The position numbers and the translations under genes were made by a program. 64,000 nt of DNA from NCBI RefSeq assembly GCF_030272615.1, contig NC_081406.1:400224939-400288938 (forward strand), given 5' to 3'. Below, in pieces: positions 35,346-47,011 of the stretch; positions within the stretch are counted from its first letter, which is position 1; each line of letters begins with the position of its first letter. Source of the stretch: Cryptomeria japonica. Taxonomy: Eukaryota; Streptophyta; Pinopsida; Cupressales; Cupressaceae. The notes under the pieces are model-generated. The model saw only the letters and a list, made by a program, of their open reading frames with translations. It was not told the DNA's origin and made no database searches.

Positions 35346-35719
35346 AAACATGATAAAGGTAAAGGCTCATCATCTAATGCTATGAAATCTGACTACACTA
35401 ATCATATAACGGGCTTTGACTTTTTAGTGGGTCACATTGAGCCTACAGACAACCATGTCAATGTCATAACTATCGAAGGAGCTAACCCTCCCCCTTCCCA
35501 AAGCAGACCTAACCCTGCTAAGGTAGTCATTCAAGACACTACACCTTCCACTTCCCACTCTAAGAATGACTACAATGTAACCACCCACCGAGGCAAAGTC
35601 ACTGTCCAAGGAGCCCCCCCCCCCCACCAAACCCTCCCCCCATGTCTTCCACCTGCCGATATGACCTCCTTGACCAGCTTGGGAAAACCCCCGCGTAGAT
35701 CTCCATCCTAGAACTTCTC

Positions 35720-37100
35720 AAGACTTCCCCTGTCCACAAGGAGATTTTGGAACAAGCCCTCCTTGAGTCTCACATTCCTGATAATATCAATGTTGTCCAA
35801 TTTCAAGCTCTCATTGAAAAACTTGTCGTCCAACAACACCTTGTGTTCACTTCCAATGATGCTCTTGCAGATGAAGACCATAATAAACCTTTGCACATCG
35901 AAGCCCTTATCTATAAACTCAAGGTAAAATGTATCTTGATAGATGGTGGATCCAAACTCAATTTGTGTACATACAAGTTAATAAAATAATTGGGGCTTTT
36001 TGAGGACCCGTAGATACATCAGGAAGAGTCACAATAAAAGCATATGATGATGCAGAAAGAGTTTCTAAAGGCATGATCACCTTACCTCTTCAAGTGGGCC
36101 CTATTACAATTGAGACCCCTTGCCATGTCCTAGATCTTGATCTCCCTTACAATATTCTCCTTGGTCACCCATGGATTCATTCCTTACAAGGCGTCCCTTC
36201 CACTTATCATCAATGCATTAAATTCCCCTTGAATGGAAGAGAGATCACTATCAAAGGTGATCCACAACCCTTTCAATATTGCAAGATCTTAGAGGTGAAA
36301 CATCCATATCATTGTCCACTAAATAGACCCTCTCCAACTCCTCCATCTAACACTTCAAACATCGCCTCCACCTCATCCCAAGCAGAGCCCGAAATCAAGA
36401 TCCTAGATAATGGCTACGAAGAATACAAACTCGAGGATGTCTTATTAATAGGCAATCTCTCCTTATCTCCCAAGTCATTCGACAAACCAAAAGAAATCAA
36501 AAAGATCAAAAACCTGTTATACAATGCAAAGATACCACCTTTCAATAATGGGGTCCACTTGATGAGGAGAGCCTTGAGATAGATGCGTCTTCATGGTTGT
36601 ACCGAGAAGAAGATGAAGACCCAACAAAAACACCTAAAAAAATGTATCCAAAAGCATCAACTATAGTAGAAAAGATGGGTTACAAAGGACACATCCTGGG
36701 GCCAGAGGAGAATGGAATAAAAGCACCAATAAATCCTATCTCATACCAGTATAACAGGGGCTTAGGGTATACTCCAGTGCCTAAGATCACTATCACTGGT
36801 GTCCCTTCAAGTCCTTCTTTGGATGTCGAAGACTCTAATGAAGAGGAGTTCCATGAAATGCCTTTTGAATACGAAGATGACATCTTCTTTGATACCCACA
36901 TCAACACCATCACTCCCATAAACCCTTCCATTTCACATGAGCTACAAGTTGTCCATCCCGAACTTATAGATTGGGGCCAACGAGACAAACCCACTTTAGA
37001 CATCTGCGTCGATGATAATGCTCTCATAACTCTCATAACTATGTGTAATTTGGAAGACTGCAACAGAGTGCACAGATTTCAACTGCATGAAAAATGATAC
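35720..37100 (+). pseudogene. Protease and G-patch-like region of element A
   Basis: The aspartic protease active site reads CILIDGGSKLNLCT (about 35930-35972), with DGG in place of DTG/DSG as often seen in Tat elements. The second half of the fold, LDLPYNILLGHPWIH, lies at about 36133-36180. A G-patch-like segment at about 36654-36770 has VEKMGYKGHILG and ends NRGLGYTP. G-patch modules bind nucleic acid and occur next to the protease in some retroviruses and plant Ty3/gypsy elements. Stops at 35987 and 36580 interrupt the frame. Confidence 0.75.
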
Positions 37101-37168
37101 TTTGGTAGTCAGGTCAATGCCCTTAGTCACAAAATAGATAATAAAAAGAAAAAAAACAAGATTCCATA

Positions 37169-37257
37169 GGTGAAAACCTCTCTGAGGCACCTTTGGATGA
37201 GGAAAAAGTCAAAACAAAGGGCGTATCCGAAAGTGAAAACCTGGAAAAGGCACTTGA
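37169..37257 (+). repeat. Two GTGAAAAC hairpin modules in element A pol
   Basis: Copy 1 at 37169-37192 has the stem CCTC-TCT-GAGG followed by CACC. Copy 2 at 37232-37255 has CCT-GGAAA-AGG followed by CACTTGAGG. Both follow (G/A)GTGAAAA and lie between the protease/G-patch region and reverse transcriptase. Confidence 0.7.
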
Positions 37258-39245
37258 GGATGAGGGACTTGACCTCCCTACCATTGGTCATCTTCCACAG
37301 GATAGGTCAAACTTGCTAATAGAGGAAACAAACAGTATCAATATGGGCACCAAAGACATTCCAAAGGACGTGCTCATTGCCAAGTCCCTCACGGATCAAG
37401 AAAAACAAGATTTCACCAGTTTCCTCACAGAGACAAAAATCAACTTCGCTTGGTCCTATGCTGACATGCCAGGCCTATATCCGGACTTGGTAGTTCACAA
37501 TCTTGTTGTCTGTCCAGATGCAAAACCCGTAAAGCAGAAGTTACACAAGATGCATCCACATATTACACTCCTAGTCAAAAGCAGAACTTCAAAAGATGTT
37601 GGATGCATAATTCATCAAACCAATAGACTACCCTGAATGGGTATCCAACATTGTACCCGTCGGCAAACCCGCTGGGGGCATCTGCATCTATAGTGATTTC
37701 CGAGATCTAAACAAGGCTTACCCTAAGGATGATTTCCCACTCCCCAACATAGACATTATTGTGGACCTCACAGCGAGACATGAGATGCTATCACTTATGG
37801 ACGAATTTTTTTGGATATAATCAGATCAGGATCACGGAGGAAGATCAACACAAAACTACATTCATAACACCATGGGTGACTTTCTGTTATCGGGTCATGC
37901 CTTTTGGTCTCAAAAATGTCAGAGCTACGTATCAATGTGCAATGACAACAATTTTTCATGACCTCTTGCACAAAATCATGGAGGACTATGTGGACGATCT
38001 TCTAGGCAAATCAAAGACAAGACATGAGCACATCCCTATCTTAAGGCAGATCTTTAAAAGTTTGGAAAAATACAAACTGTGCCTTAATCCTAAGAAGTGT
38101 GTCTTTGGTGTCACATCGGGAAAACTGCTAGGTTTGATTGTTTTCGCCAAAGGCATCAAGGTTGATCCTGCAAAGGTGAAAGCTATCATGGAGATGCCTC
38201 CCCCAAAGACCCTTACATAGTTGCACAGTCTCTAAGGAAAACTCCAATCTATCAGGCGCTTCATCTCGTAGCTTGTAGATAAATGTCATCCATTTGCACA
38301 CCTATTGCGCAAAGACACAAAATTCAAATGGGACTGCCTCTATTAAAAGGCTTTTGAAAAACTCAAAGAATATTTGGCATCACCTCTAGTTCTTATGCCT
38401 CCTACTCCTGGAAAGCCTCTTCTTTTGTACATATCTGTTACTACAGTGGCATTGGGGACATTATTGGCACAAACATATGATCAGGGAAGGAGCATGCCAT
38501 ATACTACATCAGTCGAACACTCGTGGGGTATGAGCTCAATTATATCCCCATTGAAAGAGCATGCTTGACACTGGTCTTTAGTACACAAAAAATCTGGCAC
38601 TACATGCTAAACAACAAAACAAAACTGATTGCTAAGATTGAGCCTCTCAAATATCTCTTGTCAAAAGCTGCCCTCACTGGTAGGACGACTAAGTGGGTCA
38701 TACTGTTAAGCGAGTTTGACATTGAATATGTAGACAAAAAAGCAATCAAAGGACAGGTAATCGCAGGCCAACTAGCTGATGCTCCACTTCCAGGTGACCA
38801 TCCGATCCTTATGGAATTGCCAGACAAATTCATAATAAATGTCACCACATCCTCCACATGGTAGTTGTACTTTGATGGCTCTTTCACCCAAAATGGATCG
38901 GGGGCAAGAATACTATTGATCACACCTCAAGGAGATTGCATACCAAAATCATACAAAATAGCCTTTGCATGTACCAACAACATCACATAATATGAGGCAC
39001 TGATTACTGGACTACGCTTGGCTATCCAATGAAAGATAGTGGAATTACATGTTTATGATGATTCCCAACTTGTCATCAAACAAGTCAATGATGAATATCA
39101 AACAAAAGATGACAAGCTTCTTCCCTATCGTAGTATGGTTGAAGATCTTAAGCAACATTTTACAACAATCAAGTTCGATCAAATTCCACGAACAAACAAT
39201 AGAGTTGCAGATGCAATGGCCACCATTGGCTCCCTCCTTTAGATG
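37193..39245 (+). pseudogene. Reverse transcriptase, RNase H and second RNase H of element A
   Basis: The reverse transcriptase fingers and palm appear as DFRDLNKAYPKDDFP (about 37695), MPFGLKNVRATYQ (about 37900) and MEDYVDDLLGKS (about 37978; catalytic YVDD intact). The classical RNase H/connection follows at about 38370-38865. The extra, archaeal-like RNase H of Tat elements lies at about 38866-39242 (DGSFTQNGSGAR, YEALITGLRLAIQ, HVYDDSQLVIKQVNDEY). Frameshifts near 37560-37620 and 37790, and stops at 38218, 38233, 38272 and 38863 among others, make it inactive. Two of the small GTGAAAAC hairpins sit at its start. Confidence 0.85.
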
Positions 39246-39470
39246 TCGACACATAGTCAGAAGTGTGAGTTCTTGGTCGAGCAATTATTCATACCGACAT
39301 ACGATTTACCAGAATCTGAAATGGTGTGTGTACTCATTGGCCCCGAATCCCCCTGGTATCAAGAGACCTTCTCATACTTAAAAGATAACACCATTCCCCT
39401 GCACCTTACCAAAACCTAACAACAAACCTTCATCTAGTGATGTGCTCATTACACTATCCTTGGAGACACC

Positions 39471-40610
39471 TTGTTCAAAAGGCATTTTGATGGTTCCCTC
39501 CTAAGGTGTTTAGACAAACAAGAGGCTAAATGGGCACTACGTGAAGTGCACGAAGGCATCTGTGGGGCACACTCAAGTGGGCTGACCTTGGCTAAAAAGC
39601 TCTTACGGACGGGATATTACTGGCCTAAAATGAAAGTAGATGCATATAATTATGTGAAGAAATGTATCCCTTGCCAGAAACATGGCGACAAGATCCATGG
39701 GCCATCACAAGAATTGCAGTCGTTCATTACACCCTGGACCTTCTCATAGTGGGGGCTCGATCTCATTGGGAAAATCCACCCTACATCCTCCAATGGTCAT
39801 AATTTCGTTATCACCGCCACCAAATATTTCACCAAGTGGGTGGTGGCCATCCCTCTTATATTCACCATTGGTAAGCAGATCTCCAAATTCATTGTGAACT
39901 ACTGGATTTGCCGATATGGAATCCCCAAAGTTATCATTACAGATAATGGCAGACAATTCAAAAATCAAGATGTTAAGGAGCTCTGTCAGAAATTTGACAT
40001 CCAACATCGCTTCTCCACCCTATATTACCCATAAGGTAATGATCAAGTTGAGGCTTCTAACAAAACCCTAATGAAAATCCTCAAAAATATAGTTAATGAA
40101 GTTGGTCGTGATTGGCACCGCCAACTCCACCCTGCTCTGTGGGCTTACCATACCTCCATCTGCACACCCACAGGCGCCACCCCGTATTCCCTTGTCTTTG
40201 GCTCTGAAGTCGTTGTCCCTCTTGAGATCGAGATCCCCTCTCTAAGGGTGTCACTGCAGGATATCCTCCCAGACAAGGAATACAAAGTTGCTAGACTACA
40301 AGAGCTAGAACTAATGGATGAAAGGTGCCTCAAGGCCTTAAACCATCTCCGGGTATATCAGAATCGCCTACGCCTGAGTTACCACAAGAAGGTCAGAACT
40401 CAGGAATTTGAAATTGGTGATCTTGTCCTCATGGAAAATCAGAGAAACCTTCAAGAAAGAGAGAAGAAAGACAAGTTTGAGCCTAATTGGATTGGACCAT
40501 ATGTGATCACAGCGAAATATGGATCAGGGGCATATCAGTTGGCTACTCCTGAAGGAGATCCTTTGGATGATCCAATGAGCATCATGCACCTAAAGAGATT
40601 CCATTCCTAG
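39471..40610 (+). pseudogene. Integrase of element A
   Basis: The HHCC zinc domain is present (HEGICGAHSSG ... CIPCQKHG, about 39550-39690). The catalytic core shows LDLIGKIHP, IITDNGRQFKN and VEASNKTLMK, so D, D and E are all visible. The C-terminal part ends with FEPNWIGPYVITAKYGSG and MHLKRFHS before TAG at 40608. Stops at 39747 and 40032 break it. The stretch from 40071 to 40610 is fully open. Confidence 0.88.
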
Positions 40611-40693
40611 TCCTCAGAAGGTCATAAATTGTCAAAAAATCAAGAAAAATACAAAAAAAAATGAGAAAAAGATCCTAAAAAAAGATCGTCACT

Positions 40694-40845
40694 TTGGTGA
40701 AAACTTGGTAAACAGGCACCTTGTGACACAAAAATAATAATATAAAAACAAAAAAGTAAAGAAAAATCAAATTTGTCCATTAGTGAAAACCACTTTGTGG
40801 CGCTATGGGCAAGTACCTTGGTGAAAACCTGCATGTAGGCGCTGA
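40694..40845 (+). repeat. Three GTGAAAAC hairpin modules after element A pol
   Basis: Copies at 40696 (CTTG-GTAAA-CAGG, then CACC), 40782 (CCAC-TTT-GTGG, then CGC) and 40820 (CCT-GCATGT-AGG, then CGC) lie 85-235 bases downstream of the pol stop codon, in A-rich non-coding sequence. Confidence 0.72.
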
Positions 40846-42291
40846 GGTAAATAATCTAGATCCATCATCTATCAGGTCAGTGCTCCATCACCTCATATCC
40901 ATCATCCTCATTATCCAATTCACCCACCACAATGTTCCTCCACACCCGCTGGAATAATCACTTGTGTGATGATGAGTCTTCGCCTTAATCATGAATAAAG
41001 ATTGTCCCATCAAACTGAGCTTTTGTCTCCCGTTTCCTGAGCTTGTGCCTCTGTGTGAGCTTCACCAAGTCTTGAGGTCAGTCCGCAAGTTAGTCTTCAA
41101 GGTCATCTAGTCAAATTCCTAGTCCAAATCCACCCACCCTATCCTTTGCCCTAGGGATGAACCCTTCCCTCTCCTGGCAGTATAATCCTCCATCCTAATC
41201 CTACTCTTGGCAAGAGACACTAGTTGGTCATGTATGGGTGACTTGTTTTTATTTCTTGGATTTTCATTTTGACTTGCATCTTTTGTCCTACGACTGCATC
41301 TATCTACGACTGTCTGGATCTTCCATATCCAGGTATATTTACAATAGGTGCATACTGGGGCATATTTTCATGGCATGGCATGTTTTGGATCTCTCTTGTA
41401 TGAACCGATGGCTTGGTACTAGTGTTTATCAACACTTACCTTCTCGTGTACAAGAGATATCAGTGTGTTTGAGGGTTTCCTTGCGCGTACCCACAACTTT
41501 GTATTAGTATTCCTCAACACTTGCATAACTGTGTGTATGGAATTCTCGTTTGACTATGAGTCAGTCCATGCCTTGGGTTTCTCATGGGATCCTGGTTTCT
41601 ATAATCACTGGTGCAGGTTACCTAGGGCAATATTAAACTAGGTTGGCTCTCCACATCTTTTGTGCACAACTCTCCCCATCATTCCATAAATTCCTAATTC
41701 TATCCATCTAATAACCCCATGGAGTCTTCAATTTCCCCCTCCCCTATTCTTCTATTTCTATCTATGACCATTGTTTTATTACAGGCATATTCACAAAAAC
41801 ATTTTGTATTTAGAATGAATCACTCATTCACATTGCATTATCCATTCATTTCATTAATCATCTAGATTACATTATCTACTCATTTACATTGCATTATCCA
41901 CCTAGGTGGCATCATTAATTTCATTATTCATCTAGATTGCATTATCCATTCATTTCAATACTCACGTAGATTACATTATCCATTTAACCACTTAGATTTC
42001 ACCATTCATATAGATTGCATTCCATTCATTATTCATATTCATTCGTTTAAGTTACACCATTTTACATTGCACTATCCATATAGACTGCATTGCATTGCAT
42101 TTGTCATTCATTTTCCATTTAGATTGCATTAATTACTCATTTAGGTTAATTTATCACTTTGATTGCATTGTTAATTAATCATTTGCATCCATATTTATCA
42201 TTACATTGGACATCATCATATCCCTTATACATAATCTATAATCATCCTCATATACAACATATATACACTCTCAGTATACGAGGCTGCTCGC
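40846..42291 (+). other. 3' UTR of element A with degenerate short repeats
   Basis: No coding frame is supported. From about 41818 to 42200 there is an irregular array of TCATCTAGATTGCATTATC-type units mixed with CATTCATTT. The segment ends GAGGCTGCTCGC directly before the LTR at 42292, possibly an eroded purine tract. Confidence 0.55.
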
Positions 42292-43636
42292 TGTAATACC
42301 CTAAAAATGGTCACCTAAACCATGGGCCCCTAATCTCAACAACATTACTAAGGTCCTAACCAAAGGCAATTAAATCAACCTTGAGCACTTAATTAATTCT
42401 TCAATCATTAATGTTACATGGCAAATAAATCACTCAATATTAATTAAATGTTTATTTAATTAATTAATCAATTCCAAGTAAATCATTTTAATCAATTATC
42501 CTATTTATTTGATTAAATATCCTAGCATATTTAATTAATAAATCAATTTTCCATTTAAATCACAAAAAAAAGTAATTAATTTAAAGAAAAAGAGGAATTA
42601 ATTTACAAAAGAGATTAATCACAAAAAGAGGAATTAATCTGCAAAAGAAAGAGTTAATTGAAAACAAATAAAAATAATTAAATTGAGAGAAGAAATCAAA
42701 CTTAAGATATTTCTTTTTCTAAAATTGAAAAAAACAGAAAAATCAATTAAATTGAATTACTCATTCTCTCTAAAATTAAAACTCAAAGCTTTTCTTGAGG
42801 AAAGAGGTTCAGTTGCATTGAAAAGGCTTTTTCTAAATAAAAATCTTGAACAAATTAAAGAAAAGTGCATGGAATCACCTATTTTTATCTCAAGTGCATG
42901 GAACCAATTAATTTTATCTCTAATGCGAACTCGAACTTATAATCTGAATGCATTCAATCAAGCTATAATTAGAATCTATCTCAAGATTAACTGAATCTGA
43001 TCTCTCAATTATTTCAATTATCTTGAATTGTGTTTTTTCTTGAAGAATCTCAACCACTCATTGTTAATCGATCTTGACCGTTGGTCTCTCTTTTGAGTCT
43101 CTATAAATTTAGCCTTCATCTCTCATTCAACACACCCTAGAGATTTATTGTTATTGTGCAGTTTTTGCTCTGGAGTCATTTAAGATATTGTGTTTTGAGA
43201 TTATTGCATCTTAGTTTAGCTTTTTGCCTATTTAGTTTAATCATGATTGCTTGAATTCATCTAGCTTATTTTTCATTCATCTAGCTTACTATTCATTCAT
43301 CTAGCTTATTATTCATTCATCTAGCTTACTATTCATTCATCTAGCTTACTATTCATTCATCTAGCTTACTATTCATTCATCTAGCTTAATCTTGCATACA
43401 TTTAGCTTATTCTTGTGCTCATATAGATTAAATCCTTCATCTTGGTGTAGTCTAGTCATTGGTATTGCTTAGACAAATCTGAGAGCAAGTCTATGCTCGC
43501 ATCTTTTAGAGGGCAATAGGTCGATTTGTTATGGTTTTTATATTCATGATTATATCTGTCTAACCATGCATGCAATGACTTAATTAAAGTGTTGTGTCTT
43601 ACAACTTCCAAACTTTATCCACTTTTCACACACACA
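42292..43636 (+). repeat. LTR at the A/B junction (5' LTR of element B)
   Basis: It begins TGTAATACCCTAAAAATGG, has a TATA box CTATAAATTT at 43101-43110, and ends CACACA before a T spacer and the primer site. Its left neighbour is the 3' UTR of element A. Confidence 0.7.
43255..43390 (+). repeat. 20-bp tandem array in the LTR
   Basis: Seven units of CATTCATCTAGCTTACTATT, with one- or two-base changes in some, lie downstream of the TATA box. They would therefore be transcribed at the start of the element RNA. Confidence 0.92.
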
Positions 43637-43640
43637 TTTT

Positions 43641-43658
43641 TGGCACCCAACGTGGGAC
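43641..43658 (+). other. Primer-site region of element B
   Basis: TGGCACCCAACGTGGGAC occupies the same place as the sites of elements A and H and has the same GTGGGAC end. Confidence 0.65.
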
Positions 43659-44458
43659 AAAAGACTTCATCTTTCAGCCTTATAGATCAGCTCATTTTTA
43701 TTTTTTGGATTTTTTCTGTATAGTTACTGCAAAAAATCATACGAGTTTTCACAGAGGCCCGAACGACAATCTGCAGGTCTCGTACGATCTGTGGTGAATT
43801 ATCGTACGATTTTTTGGTTTTTTGTATTAAAACAAAATTGCATTTTAGGGTTTATCTGATTAAATTTTGATGGTATTAATGCTAACCCTGGCTTGTTTTC
43901 TGTCTTCCTGAGAGTTTTTGACAGCCTAACTAGTTTTTGCATAACGTTTGTCGAAGAACATGCCCATCGCACAAGAAACCATATGACTACTGATTCATTG
44001 TTTTTGCAGGTTGCCTGAGGAGATTCAAGTGAATATCCTGTATTCTTTAAATTCATTTTTAGGCACTTAAATTGTTATATGGTTAATGAACAAATCTATC
44101 TTTTGTGTTTTAAGAAAAATCTAAGAGGTAGGAAAGTATGCTCTTGTCTGCATCGATAATCAAAAATCTAGACCCTTGAAGCTTTTTCTAACTTTTGAGA
44201 TTTGTGTACCTTTAGCGGGCCTGTCACAGTGGGAAAAAGTAATCACCCTGTGAGAATGACCCAAGTGAGTACAACTAGAGCTGAGCATTCCAACTCACTA
44301 TAATAAATAGGCCTCTCGTGATTAAAGTCTCAGAGGACAGGATTATTCGAGTTTTCTCTTTGAGATCTCTCATATTGAGCATTTTGTAGGGTCTCACGGT
44401 CTCAATCACGTTTACGTGACTACAACTTGTTTCGGTACCTTGTCGGGCTATAGGCCTC
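43659..44458 (+). other. Leader of element B
   Basis: It is non-coding and homologous to the leader of A (CTTTAGCGGGCCTG, GAATGACCCAAGTGAGTA, ATAATAAATAGGCCTCT). Three copies of a CGTACGA-like motif occur at about 43738, 43780 and 43802. The homology to A stops at 44458, where the antisense insertion begins. Confidence 0.6.
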
Positions 44459-45254
44459 TGTTAGGGGTCCCACAGATACTGAGAGGAGGGGGGGGGGGGG
44501 TGAATCAATATCTAACCGGTATTTAGAATTTCTAAACTTAAAACATGCAGAACATAATATAACAGTGTACCGGTATGCAAGAAATAATGCAATAAACAGA
44601 ATCAAGAACATCCACATGAAAAGCACACCATAACACAAGATGTTAACGAGGAAACCCGGTGTGGGAAAAACCTCAATAGGATTTGTGACCCACAATATTC
44701 ACTCACTGGCCAATAAGAGAATATTACTTACAATAGGGGCTTGCACATGCAGGAAGGCCAACTATCTAGAGCTCATTGCTCAATGGGAAGTCTCACTGAC
44801 TTACAAATAAGGATTATACAAATCCAATATCTTGTACTACTTTACAATAGCATCTTTAATGCTAGATTTAGTACCGGTTCCTGCTCTATTCTTTACATAT
44901 ACCCTTTGACCTATATTTCGCACATTAGGTCTGCCTAATATTTTCCTTTATGCTTCTACATCACTTATTTAAATATCTACAATGATCTCCTTTATATAAA
45001 AGAGTCATTTTACAATTTGCCAAGTCGGCTTACAATAATAAACAAAATATTATATAACAAAAATCCTGTCAGCCTTTGTGCTGGTATACTTCTTTTCTTC
45101 TGTGTCGGTGTCGGTGTCCTGAGTGCCGGTGTAGAGTGTGATTTGCTGATGGCGGTGTAATGTCTTTGCCGGTGCCATAGGATTGCAAGGTTGCCATCAA
45201 TGACAAAACCTTCAATCACATACAATGTCTCATTGGAGTGTGCATATGCCAACA
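44459..45254 (-). repeat. 3' LTR of the antisense Sirevirus-like fragment
   Basis: On the plus strand it runs from TGTTAGGGGTCCC to CATATGCCAACA. It is related to, but clearly diverged from, the LTRs at 11824 and 63633 (shared TGTTGG start, GTCATTGATG block, ACCGGCA motifs, poly-C run, CCTAACA end). Confidence 0.75.
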
Positions 45255-45495
45255 ATCTCCCCCTTTGGCATTGATGGCAACACTCATGAGAAATTTCAAA
45301 AAGTATCCAAAAATGTGTAGTCCAAAAATGTTACCAAAAATGTGTACCAAAAATGTGTGCCAAAAATGTGTGTGCTCCCCCTAAGCATATGATTCCTATG
45401 ATTTGAATTTTCTCATCCCACAACTCCCCCTTTGGCATCAATGACAAAGGTTGTCAAGATGTCAGTAGAGTTTGTGGTTTCAACTATCCATAACC
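45255..45495 (-). other. Repeated polypurine tracts before the Sirevirus-like LTR
   Basis: On the minus strand TGCCAAAGGGGGAGAT lies directly next to the LTR (45270-45255). A second TGCCAAAGGGGGAG lies at about 45438-45425, and a weaker TTAGGGGGAGC near 45374. ATGTGT-type short repeats lie between them. Confidence 0.7.
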
Positions 45496-47001
45496 TCAAC
45501 CTTGTAGCTGGGTAGTTATAATCTGAAAAAGATCTCCCAAAATCAAGTTTATACTATCCATAAACTTCTTACTATCCTTTATTGCTATTTCAGTTCTCTT
45601 CACTGTACCGGTGAGATGCTGCAAATGCTCTACCGATGTTTTGCTTCCCTTTGTTAATGCCTCAGAAATTTCCTTCCGCAGAGATGCTAGATAGTCCAAT
45701 CTTAGACTTAGTTTAGATCTCAAATGTTTTGCCTTATTTATTATTCTTTCTTTCTCTCTTTCCAATTTGAGTAGTTCTTCCTCAAAATTTGCTATCTTCT
45801 CTTCAAAAACTGATAGTGTATCAGGTGAGTTGTCAAAGCTGTCTGCAAGTTTATTTATCTCATCCTGTACTTTGCTTATTTTCTTGTCAATATCTACAGT
45901 CAAAAAGTTTGTTTTACAGGTATCTTTATACATATTTTTGTATTCTTTCAACAAATTACATAGTTCCGGTAGAAGTGCGTCAAAATCTCTATTACACTTC
46001 TTTATTTCCTCATCAAAGAATTTTTGTTTTTCAATTTCTACCTTATCCTTTACTGACTCTTCCTTTATTTTCTCAATGTTTTCTGAGATATATTTACACA
46101 ATGTATCCAATTATCCTAAAGAATCTTTGTTATCTACATTACAGTTGGGAGCTATTACCTTCAAAATTGGTATGGAATCATCAATTGCTTTGTAAGCTTG
46201 TGAGCTGCAGTCGGTTATTTTCTTGATAGAATCTTGTAGCACCTCAGTCACATCTGTTGATTTATATGTTGATGATGATCCAACAATCTGATTACCAGTG
46301 GAAGTAACCAAGCTTGTATTGACCTCTGGTAGGTCAGTTTGTGTCTGCATTTCTTTAAGCACTGGTTTTCCTACTTCACTAGTTACCGGTGGCACTGTTT
46401 CCTTATGTACCTGTTCCGGTTGATGTTGTTCCAGAGCCTTTAGCTCTATTTATTTCTCTGTATGTTGTATTGTCTCAGTCTGTGACTTAGTCTCTGCCTT
46501 TTTCTCTTTATCTTCTGCCTGTTTCTCTGTTTCCCCTGCTACCAGAGGCTCATTAGCCATATCTAACTTATCAGTTGTATCTTTGTCTACTACTATGTTG
46601 ATCTTCTGAGTATCAACATCCACAGTGTATAGGACTTCAGAATTAGGATTATTATCCTCTACATCCATACTCTCAGCTACCGGTTGATCTTCAGTAGTTG
46701 TTGTTTTCACTGGTGGAGTATTTAAAGAGGGTGGGGGTAAGTTGTCTTTAACTTTGATGCTTGGTGGTCCACCAACTTTTCCTTTCCCTTTGTCTCTGTC
46801 CTTCTGATAAACGTTTATAGGTTTAGGTTTCCTGTACTCTTCTTGTTTTTCTTTCTCAACCAGGAATATATTCCATCCATCTTCTGTTTCCTCTGTTACC
46901 TCATTAACTCTTCCTGCCATTAGTGAAATATGTCGGTGTGCAGTAGAGAATAATGTCCGGTTTGCTTGAGCAATTATTGATGATTTAATATCAACACCCA
47001 T
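45496..47001 (-). pseudogene. Unknown third ORF (env-position) of the Sirevirus-like element
   Basis: One minus-strand frame of about 502 codons runs from MGVDIKSSIIAQ at 47001 to TAG at 45496, with two in-frame stops (near 46450 and 46111). The N-terminal part includes VTEETEDGWNIFLVEKEK. The middle is Pro/Lys/Thr/Glu-rich and low in complexity. The last 200 residues are strongly helical with heptad-like Leu/Ile spacing (LLKLEREKERIINKAK), so a coiled coil is likely. No polymerase or integrase motif is present. Sireviruses often carry an ORF of unclear role between pol and the 3' LTR. I see no clear signal peptide or membrane segment, so it should not be called an envelope protein. Confidence 0.6.
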
Positions 47002-47011
47002 GCTAATGACA

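Larger units (their letters stand above)
23101..42291 (+). mobile_element. Element A: Tat-clade Ty3/gypsy LTR retrotransposon, split by a copia insertion
   Basis: The order is LTR (23101-24365), primer site, long leader (with the copia element inserted at 25405), gag from 33376, protease, G-patch-like region, reverse transcriptase, RNase H, a second RNase H, integrase (to 40610) and a repeat-rich 3' UTR to 42291. The extra RNase H after the normal one (FTQNGSGARILLITPQG ... HVYDDSQLVIKQ) is diagnostic for the Tat clade. Without the insertion the element is about 13 kb. Its own 3' LTR is not recognisable: the next LTR (42292) differs from the one at 23101. All frames carry stops. Confidence 0.8.
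44459..47003 (-). mobile_element. 3' fragment of a Sirevirus-like Ty1/copia element, antisense, inside element B
   Basis: Read on the minus strand, a long frame (47001-45496) is followed by spacer with repeated polypurine tracts and then an LTR (45254-44459). The LTR starts TGTTGGCATATGC and ends ACCCCTAACA. CAAAGGGGGAG-type tracts in more than one copy before the 3' LTR, an extra ORF in this position, and a poly-C run near the LTR end are established marks of the Sirevirus (SIRE/Maximus) lineage. Gag, pol and the 5' LTR are missing. The right edge is approximate. Confidence 0.68.

Noticed and set aside
40071-40610. Intact 179-codon frame as a functional host gene
   Set aside because: It is the C-terminal half of the element A integrase, open by chance, with upstream stops at 39747 and 40032.
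43255-43390. Possible CRISPR-like array
   Set aside because: Units are contiguous 20-bp tandem repeats without spacers, inside a plant LTR.
45767-46226. Two plus-strand frames of about 140 codons, Ser/Leu-rich
   Set aside because: Shadows of the minus-strand helical ORF of the Sirevirus-like fragment.
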